From NCBI GenBank assembly GCA_016793165.1, contig JAEULA010000013.1, positions 62,001 to 126,000 of the forward strand: DNA of 64,000 nucleotides. The letters are read 5' to 3'. Made by a program: the position numbers and the translations under genes. How positions within the stretch are numbered: the first letter of the stretch is position 1; every line of letters starts with the position of its first letter. Under the pieces are notes generated by a model. That model did no database searches and was not told the DNA's origin. It saw nothing but the letters and a program-made list of their open reading frames with translations. This document shows positions 34,498 to 41,020 of this stretch, piece by piece. The stretch is from Alphaproteobacteria bacterium (lineage in GTDB: Bacteria; Pseudomonadota; Alphaproteobacteria; CACIAM-22H2).

Positions 34498-35457
34498 TCA
34501 GCCCCGGCGCCGGGCCGGGTCCGGCCGGTTGATCCCGAGCATCTGCGCCGAGATCACGTGCTCGCGCACGAGATGCTCGAGGATATCGCGCACGGCGACC
34601 GCCGCTTCGGACATCGGCAGATGGTCCGACACGCCGAGCGCGATCGGCGCCTGGATCGCCGGCTTCGTCAGCCGACGGATGACGGTCTTCGCGCCCGCCA
34701 TCGCCTGCGCCGCGGACCACGGCAGAATGGTCGCGCCGAGCTCCGCCGCCACCGCCGCGTGCAGCGTGGGAACCGACTCGATCTCCGCCGCGACGTGCGG
34801 CGCAACGCGCGCCCGCGCGAAGGCGGTGTCGATGATCCTTCGCAGGTAATGGCCGGTGCCGGGCAGCAGGAGCTTGACCCCGTCGAGCGCCGCGATCGGC
34901 ACGGATCCCTGGCCGTTGCCCGCGAGCTCGAGGCGGCTCGGCGCGACGAGCACGAGCTCCTCGCGGAACAGGGGCTCGAGGCGGACGCCGCGGATCGGTC
35001 CCGAGCCGTAGATCACCGCGATGTCCATCCGGCCGGTCATGATCAACTCGCTCAGCACGTGGCCGAAGCTCTCATTGATGTAGAGCGTGATCTGCGGATG
35101 GCGCTCGCTGATCGTCCTCAGGAGTGGAACGGAAACCGTCGTCGTCGCGCTGTAGGTCGCGAGCCCGATCGAGACAGGGCCCGCCAGGCCCGTCGACGAC
35201 TTGGTCACGTCGGCCTGCGCCTGCTCCAGCTGGCGCTGGATCGCCTGCGCGTGGCGATAGAGCGCAAGCCCCGCCTCCGTGGGGCGGATGCCCTGGTTGC
35301 TGCGGATCAGCAGCTTCTGCCGGAAATGCGCCTCCAGCGACGCCATCTGGCTGCTGAGCGCGGGCTGGGCGATCCGGAGGATGCTCGACGCCCGCAACAT
35401 GCTGCCGGCATCGACGATCTTCACGAAGCTGCGGAGTTTGCGGAAGTCGACGCTCAT
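34498..35457 (-). CDS. LysR-family transcriptional regulator (Nac/CynR-like), paralogue of the 21492 gene
   Basis: The 319-residue protein begins MSVDFRKLRSFVKIVDAGSM, with helix-turn-helix at residues 5-62 (RASSILRIAQPALSSQMASLEAHFRQKLL) and a full effector domain. The resemblance to the LysR at 21492-22436 runs through the whole protein, including TEAG-LYRHAQ and GATILPWSAA. It is the upstream neighbour of the Liv-hyuAB string on the same strand and is likely its regulator. The two LysR genes probably arose by duplication. Confidence 0.92.
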   Translation of the reverse strand: MSVDFRKLRSFVKIVDAGSMLRASSILRIAQPALSSQMASLEAHFRQKLLIRSNQGIRPTEAGLALYRHAQAIQRQLEQAQADVTKSSTGLAGPVSIGLATYSATTTVSVPLLRTISERHPQITLYINESFGHVLSELIMTGRMDIAVIYGSGPIRGVRLEPLFREELVLVAPSRLELAGNGQGSVPIAALDGVKLLLPGTGHYLRRIIDTAFARARVAPHVAAEIESVPTLHAAVAAELGATILPWSAAQAMAGAKTVIRRLTKPAIQAPIALGVSDHLPMSEAAVAVRDILEHLVREHVISAQMLGINRPDPARRRG

Positions 35458-36923
35458 GAAGACCTCATGCGACGCACCACCCGGCCGCGGGGCGGGCCGA
35501 TCTGACCATGGGTTTCATCCGAGCGCGACGACGATGCCCAGTCCGGATTCGAAGGCGAAGCTCGGGAGTTGAAACCGCTCGGACCCCGGGCACAGGGCTC
35601 GTCGACCCGCGATCGCATCTGGATCGGCACCGGACCATCGCGCGCCGGATCGCGTGTGTTGCCGCTCCGGAAAGCCGGGGCGCTGCGCCGGACAACAGCC
35701 GTCGCTGACGTCGCGACACGACTGAGAACCGAGGCAAGGCTGCACCCTCGACTCCTGCCGCGCGGCGGGCGCGGCGGCCCGGCCGATGGCGCCTGCCGAG
35801 AATCGCATGTGGCCGAAGGTCGCAGTCCTCGAGGCGCGCGCGTCGGTACCCGATCGCAGGACCACGGAATCGGACCCTATCGAGGATGGAACCCGCGGCG
35901 CGCTCGATCCGAGCGGCAATCCCACGACGACGACAAGCTGCCGCAGTGACACCCGGTCGTTATTGGAGAAGGGTGTTCGCCGTTCGCCGTTCGCCGTTCG
36001 CCGTTCGCAGGAAGTCATGTGCCCGCCAGGCCGCAACGTTCAGAGGAACGTTCGATGACTCTCGACGCAGGCGCCGGGGCTCCGCCCTTGCGACCTCAGC
36101 CGTGCCGATCGACGCGTCCCTCGTGCGACCGCTGCGTGACCGTTCGCCCCCTTGCTGTGTTTTTGGCCTGCAGCGCGAATCTCGCGCTCGCGCCCAAATG
36201 GATGGGCGACGAGCTCCGCGCCGAACGGCATCGGACCGGGGACACGCGTCGGAACTCGCCCTCTTGTCCTCAAGAGGGCGACGCGGCCGTCTGCCACCAA
36301 CAGCGCTCGGTCGACGGCGCGCAGGTCCCTGCCCCGGCGCGCCAGACCGTTGCGCACCACGAGCGCCGTCCCGGGCTGCATGCCGCCGGCTCTACGACAC
36401 ACTTCGCCGCAGCGGACGGCGATGGACTGGACCCGTCGGACTCGAGGCGATGCGGCGACCGGCCTCAACGTCCGGGCAGCACCGGCGCCCACGAACCGAC
36501 GTTGCGCCGCCGTGATCGACCGGTTTGCCGCTTCGCCGGCGCTCATGATCGGCGTCGCCTCCGCGCGCTTCGACTTGCAGATCGCAGCGCAGGTGGTGCG
36601 GCCTTGCCGCGCCTGCCAAGCCCGACATGTCGACGGCATGTCCTCGCCCGCCGTGAGAACGCCGATCCGCGCAGGATTTCGCACGACCCCGCACCACATG
36701 ACCGCAGCCGCTGCACGCGCGACCACCGTTTCGGCGCCGGCCCGATCACCGATTCATTCCGCGATCGGGCAAGGCCGAGCTCATGAGGCGCACGAACGGA
36801 GTCACGGAAGAATTCGAGACCGACTTCCGGACGACGCGTATTTGTCGGCACGAGAAGCTAGGCGAGTTACTCATGATCATCGCCCAGTGACACAGGCGGC
36901 GGATCGAGAACCTGGAGGGCGTC
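35458..36923. other. 1.47-kb stretch without a recognisable gene
   Basis: Frames are open on both strands, but their products are Arg/Ala/Pro-rich and low in normal protein character, and none has a convincing ribosome-binding site or motif. The longest minus frame here (36040-36726) shows no family match that I can see. A 7-bp tandem repeat is at 35976-36010. The stretch could hold remains of decayed genes. Confidence 0.5.
35976..36010. repeat. 7-bp tandem repeat TTCGCCG (5 units)
   Basis: TTCGCCG is repeated four times exactly (35976-36003), followed by TTCGCAG. The unit length of seven is not a multiple of three and no gene covers it, so it is a candidate variable-number repeat. Confidence 0.85.
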
Positions 36924-37544
36924 ATGCGAATCCCGATCGAGGAGTCCCGACTTCACCTCGTCGCCGCGATGAACCAGGTGCTCCTGGGCGACGAGGTCGG
37001 GGATCCGATCGACGTGCTGGTCGGCGACCACTTCCGGATTCGGGCCATGCTCAATCTGCTCACCGATTGTGCGCGGGCAACGATGCCGGCGCATGTCCGT
37101 TCGGATCTACTGCGCTCTTTGGTGACATTCCTAGTCCTCGATCTGCCGCGGCATCTGACCGAGGAGGAGGAGCTCCTGTTCCCCCGCCTCCAGAGGCGCC
37201 TCCGTCCGTCGGACGTGCTTGACCCCAGCGTTCGCTCGCTGCGCACCGATCATCTCGGCATTCGGGAGGCGGCGGCCCGTCTGGTCGACGAGGCCGCAAG
37301 GATCCAGGCCTGCACGCCCCCCGTGCCGACGCCCGAGTTCCGGGCCATGGTCGCCCGGTTCGTGACGATGAAGCAGCGCCACGTCGCGGCCGAGAACGCG
37401 GCCGTATTGCCGCTGGCGCGCCATCGTCTCAAGGCGGTCGACCTGTCGGGTATCGGACGCGGGCTCGCCCACGGCCGCTCCGCTCCGAGCGGTCCGTCGA
37501 CCTGGGCCACGCGGTGGCTTTCGACCACGGCCGGACGCTGCTGA
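36924..37544 (+). CDS. Hemerythrin HHE-domain protein
   Basis: The 206-residue protein has the hemerythrin-like four-helix pattern: Asp-His in GDHFRIRAML (near 35), HLTEEEELLFPRL (HxxxE type), TDHLGIREAA, and RHVAAENAAVLPLARHRL. These His and Glu residues fit a di-iron or other metal site. GGAGGG precedes the ATG at 36924. Hemerythrin-like proteins sense or bind oxygen, NO or iron. The C-terminal 35 residues are low-complexity and possibly not part of the fold. It stands alone after the gene-poor stretch. Confidence 0.85.
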   Translation: MRIPIEESRLHLVAAMNQVLLGDEVGDPIDVLVGDHFRIRAMLNLLTDCARATMPAHVRSDLLRSLVTFLVLDLPRHLTEEEELLFPRLQRRLRPSDVLDPSVRSLRTDHLGIREAAARLVDEAARIQACTPPVPTPEFRAMVARFVTMKQRHVAAENAAVLPLARHRLKAVDLSGIGRGLAHGRSAPSGPSTWATRWLSTTAGRC

Positions 37545-37802
37545 ACAATCGTCGAGCGCGGTGCCGCCGGTCGTCCGGTGCGGTCCGGCCGACCCGACCG
37601 CGCGGCATCGGCGATCAGAAATCCGTGAGGGAGCCGGGGCGCGGGCTTGCCGGAAGCGACCGCGAGAACGAACCGCGATAAGAGATCAGGTCGATCATCG
37701 ACCGGTACCCGAATCCGCCGTCGGACCGGTGCCGCCGTGCATGGCGGGGTTGCGCGTTTTTGCGTCGACGCCTTCGGCCCCACGGACTTAGACCCACTCC
37801 CC

Positions 37803-39065
37803 ATGGACGACAGCAGCCGCCCCATCGCCGCCGCGATCCCCGCCGGCCCCGCAACGCCGACGCGCGCCGGCGCCGCTCCGGCAGCGACCCCGCAGGCGGC
37901 GACCTTCGCCGTCGTGTTCTCGCTGTCGCTCTGCCACCTGCTGAACGACCTGATGCAGTCGATGCTGCCGGCGATCTATCCGGTGCTCAAGACCGCGCAC
38001 GGGCTCGACTTCGGCCAGATCGGCCTGATCACGCTCGCGTTCCAATGCACCGCGTCGCTGTTCCAGCCGATCGTCGGCATGGTCACCGACCGCAAGCCGA
38101 TGCCGTATTCGCTGGCGACCGGGATGGGCTCCACGCTGATCGGCCTGCTGCTGCTCAGCCAGGCCAGCGAATACGTCACGATCCTCATCGCGGCTTGCCT
38201 GGTGGGCCTGGGCTCGGCCGTGTTCCATCCGGAGGCGTCTCGCTTCGCGCGTCTCGCCTCGGGCGGCCGCTATGGCCTCGCGCAGTCGCTGTTCCAGGTG
38301 GGCGGCAATACCGGCTCGGCGATCGGCCCCTTGCTCGCCGCCTTGGTCGTCGTGCCCTACGGCCAGGGCAGCGTGGCCTGGTTCTCGGCCGCCGCGTTCC
38401 TCGGCATGGCGGTGCTGATCGTCGTGGGCGGATGGTACGCCCGCAACCGCCCGGCGCCGCGCGCGCACGGCAGCGCGCACGCCGTGCGGCTTTCGGTCCA
38501 GCTCGGCAATCCGAGCGTCGCCCGCGCCCTGACCGTGCTGGTGTTGCTGATCTTCTCGAAGACCTTCTATTCGGCGAGCCTGAACTCGTATTTCACGTTC
38601 TATCTGATCGGCCGCTTCGGCGTTGACCTCGAGACCGCGCAGGTCGCCCTGTTCGTGTTCCTCGTCTCCTCGCCGATCGGCGTGCTCGCGGGCGGCTGGC
38701 TCGGCGACCGGATCGGGCGCCAGCCGATCATCTGGGGATCGATCCTCGGCGCGCTGCCGTTCTCGATCGCCCTGCCGCATGTCGGGTTCACGGCGACGGT
38801 CGTGCTCGCCTTCGTGATCGGGCTGATCATGGCCTCGTCGTTCTCGGCGATCCTGGTCTATGCGCAGGAGCTGCTGCCCGGCCGCGTGGGCTTGGTGGCG
38901 GGCGTGTTCTTCGGCTTCTCCTTCGGCCTCGGCGGCATCGGCGCGGCGGCCCTTGGCGAGCTCGCCGACCGCACGAGCCTCGAGACCGTCTACGCGGTCT
39001 GCGCCTTCCTTCCTGCGATCGGGCTGCTGACCGTCTTCCTGCCCCGGCAGCTCGCCAGGACCTGA
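37803..39065 (+). CDS. fsr: MFS transporter, fosmidomycin-resistance (Fsr) family
   Basis: The 420-residue protein has about 12 membrane segments and the Fsr-type start FSLCHLLNDLMQSMLPAIYP (here FSLSLCHLLNDL). The loop MVTDRKPMPYSL and EASRFARLASGGRYGLAQSLFQVGGN are highly characteristic. It would export fosmidomycin-like or other small toxic compounds using the proton gradient. The ATG at 37803 is chosen because upstream residues are unlike the family, though no clear ribosome-binding site is seen. It is followed by the tRNA gene on the opposite strand. Confidence 0.92.
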   Translation: MDDSSRPIAAAIPAGPATPTRAGAAPAATPQAATFAVVFSLSLCHLLNDLMQSMLPAIYPVLKTAHGLDFGQIGLITLAFQCTASLFQPIVGMVTDRKPMPYSLATGMGSTLIGLLLLSQASEYVTILIAACLVGLGSAVFHPEASRFARLASGGRYGLAQSLFQVGGNTGSAIGPLLAALVVVPYGQGSVAWFSAAAFLGMAVLIVVGGWYARNRPAPRAHGSAHAVRLSVQLGNPSVARALTVLVLLIFSKTFYSASLNSYFTFYLIGRFGVDLETAQVALFVFLVSSPIGVLAGGWLGDRIGRQPIIWGSILGALPFSIALPHVGFTATVVLAFVIGLIMASSFSAILVYAQELLPGRVGLVAGVFFGFSFGLGGIGAAALGELADRTSLETVYAVCAFLPAIGLLTVFLPRQLART

Positions 39066-39218
39066 GCGCGGGCCGAGGCCGCAGCCAGGGATCCGACGGC
39101 AGTCTCGATCCCGCCGGTCAGCCGACGGCGCTCGGGCGCGGACGAGAAGACGCGCCGCTCGGCGTCGCCGATGACGACGACATCGAAACGGATCCGGGAT
39201 CGTCACGAAGGGGATCGC

Positions 39219-39293
39219 TGGTAGCGGCGGGCAGATTTGAACTGCCGACCAAGGGCTTATGAGTCCCCTGCTCTACCACTGAGCTACGCCGCT
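39219..39293 (-). tRNA. tRNA with CAT anticodon (elongator Met, or Ile2 with lysidine)
   Basis: Read on the minus strand the 75-nt gene folds fully: acceptor AGCGGCG/CGCCGCT, D stem GCTC/GAGC, anticodon loop CTCATAA, T stem GGCAG/CTGCC, encoded CCA. The first pair is A-T, so it is not an initiator tRNA. The variable region TTGGTC resembles Ile2-type tRNAs, so the identity between Met and Ile2 is open. In the anticodon stem, positions 31 and 39 are A and G, an unpaired purine couple. Confidence 0.93.
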
Positions 39294-39302
39294 ACACCGC
39301 GT

Positions 39303-39328
39303 CGCGACGAGGACGGATCCTCGTCGCG
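39303..39328 (-). promoter_or_regulatory. Perfect 11-bp hairpin in the tRNA leader
   Basis: CGCGACGAGGA (39303-39313) and TCCTCGTCGCG (39318-39328) pair exactly around a 4-nt loop. It lies between the tRNA promoter and the mature 5' end, nine bases before the tRNA. Confidence 0.55.
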
Positions 39329-39338
39329 GAGGGCGCTG

Positions 39339-39368
39339 CCTATACTTGGGCGGCCGCGATCGAGTCAA
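39339..39368 (-). promoter_or_regulatory. Promoter of the tRNA gene
   Basis: On the minus strand TTGACT (39368-39363) and TATAGG (39344-39339) are separated by 18 bp. The -35 element matches five of six consensus bases and the -10 four of six. Transcription would start about 40 bp before the tRNA. Confidence 0.55.
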
Positions 39369-39459
39369 GCTGCGGCGATGCGCGCGACGGCCGCCTTGAT
39401 TCCCGGATCGAATTGGCCGATCAAACGGATAGGCGTTTGGGGCTGGGGTGGCGACGGGC

Positions 39460-40710
39460 GTGCGGTTCTCGATCTTCTCGTTGGCGCGGCAGGCGCTGGC
39501 CGGGCATTCCGGCTGGCCGGCGCAATGGCGCGATCCGGCCCCCAAGGCGTCCTACGACGCGGTGATCGTCGGCGCCGGCGGCCACGGGCTCGCGACCGCC
39601 TACTATCTCGCCCGCGAGCACGGCCTGACCAACATCGCGGTCCTCGAGAAGGGCTGGCTCGGCGGCGGCAACACCGGCCGCAACACCACGATCATCCGCT
39701 CCAACTACCTGTGGGAGGAGAGCGAGGCGATCTACGAGCACGCGGTGAAGCTCTGGGAGACGCTGGCGCAGGAGCTCAACTACAACGTCATGTACAGCCC
39801 GCGCGGCGTGATGATGCTCGCGCACAACGTCCACGACATCCAGATCTTCAAGCGCCACGTCCATGCCAACCGCCTCGCCGGCATCGACAACGAGTGGCTC
39901 ACGCCCGAGCAGGCGAAGGAATTCTGCCCGCCCCTGAACATCTCGCGCGAGGCGCGCTATCCCGTTCTCGGCGCCGCCCTGCAGCGCCGCGGCGGCGTCG
40001 CACGCCACGACGCGGTCGCCTGGGGCTACGCGCGCGGCGCCGACCGGCTCGGCGTCGACATCATCCAGAACTGCGAGGTCACCGGCATCCGCCGCGACGC
40101 CGCGGGCGCCGTCGCCGGCGTCGACACGACGCGCGGGCCGATCGCCACCCGCAAGATCGGCGTCGTGGCCGCCGGCCATACCAGCGTGATCATGGCGATG
40201 GCCGGCCTGCGCATGCCGCTCGAGAGCTATCCGCTGCAGGCGCTGGTCTCCGAGCCGATCAAGCCGATCATGCCCTGCGTCGTGATGTCGAACACGATTC
40301 ACGCCTATGTCTCGCAGTCCGACAAGGGCGAGCTGGTGATCGGCGCCGGCACGGACGCCTACGTCTCCTACAGCCAGACCGGCGCGCTGCACGTGACGAC
40401 GCACACGCTCGATGCGATCAGCGACCTCTTCCCCGTCACGCGGCGGCTGAAGATGCTGCGCAACTGGGGCGGCATCGTCGACGTGACGCCCGACCGCTCG
40501 CCGATCATCGGCAGGACGCCGGTGCCGGGCCTTTACGTGAACTGCGGCTGGGGCACGGGCGGGTTCAAGGCCACGCCGGGCTCCGGCCACGTCTTCGCGG
40601 CGACGATCGCGCGCGACGAACCGCATCCCATCGCCGCGCCCTTCACGCTCGAGCGCTTTCGCACGGGCCGGTTGATCGACGAGGCCGCGGCGGCCGCCGT
40701 GGCGCATTGA
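39460..40710 (+). CDS. soxB: Sarcosine oxidase beta subunit SoxB
   Basis: The protein has 416 residues from a GTG at 39460, matching the family opening MRFSIFSL; a GTG four codons upstream (39448) is possible. The FAD-binding loop [14 protein letters not shown] is at residues 38-51, and ARHDAV around His183 is likely to include the covalent flavin site known in heterotetrameric enzymes. SoxB holds the active site that oxidises sarcosine to glycine. It is first in soxBDAG and ends 7 bp before soxD. The C-terminal [14 protein letters not shown] is typical of the family. Confidence 0.95.
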   Translation: MRFSIFSLARQALAGHSGWPAQWRDPAPKASYDAVIVGAGGHGLATAYYLAREHGLTNIAVLEKGWLGGGNTGRNTTIIRSNYLWEESEAIYEHAVKLWETLAQELNYNVMYSPRGVMMLAHNVHDIQIFKRHVHANRLAGIDNEWLTPEQAKEFCPPLNISREARYPVLGAALQRRGGVARHDAVAWGYARGADRLGVDIIQNCEVTGIRRDAAGAVAGVDTTRGPIATRKIGVVAAGHTSVIMAMAGLRMPLESYPLQALVSEPIKPIMPCVVMSNTIHAYVSQSDKGELVIGAGTDAYVSYSQTGALHVTTHTLDAISDLFPVTRRLKMLRNWGGIVDVTPDRSPIIGRTPVPGLYVNCGWGTGGFKATPGSGHVFAATIARDEPHPIAAPFTLERFRTGRLIDEAAAAAVAH

Positions 40711-40717
40711 GGCTCCG

Positions 40718-41020
40718 ATGCTGCTGATCGCCTGCCCGCATTGCGGCGAGAGACCCGAGATCGAGTTCCGCTACGGCGGCGAGGCGCATGTGGCGCGCCC
40801 GGCCGACCCGTCGTCCTACGACGACGCGCGATGGGAGGACTTCCTCTACCTGCGCAGCAATCCCAAGGGGCTGCACGCCGAGCGCTGGCGTCACGTCCAC
40901 GGGTGCGGCCGATTCTTCAACGCGCTCCGCGACACGGTGTCCGACAGGTTCGTGTGCACCTACAAGTCGGGCACGCCGCGGCCCGACACCGACGCGCCCG
41001 CCGCGGCGGCGAAGCGATGA
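40718..41020 (+). CDS. soxD: Sarcosine oxidase delta subunit SoxD
   Basis: The 100-residue protein starts MLLIACPHCGERPEIEFRYGG. Its metal-binding set is Cys6, Cys9, His59 and Cys63, the zinc ligands described for SoxD. The delta subunit is a small structural part of the heterotetramer. Its stop overlaps the soxA start by four bases (ATGA). Length is as expected. Confidence 0.95.
   Translation: MLLIACPHCGERPEIEFRYGGEAHVARPADPSSYDDARWEDFLYLRSNPKGLHAERWRHVHGCGRFFNALRDTVSDRFVCTYKSGTPRPDTDAPAAAAKR

Noticed and set aside
35976..36010. Possible CRISPR array
   Set aside because: The 7-bp units are contiguous with no spacers, and no cas genes are near.
36040..36726. 228-codon minus-strand frame in the gene-poor stretch, with a QPGTAL-like string that recalls Crp regulators
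   Set aside because: The resemblance is limited to a few residues, the rest has no helix-turn-helix or cyclic-nucleotide fold pattern, and no ribosome-binding site is seen.
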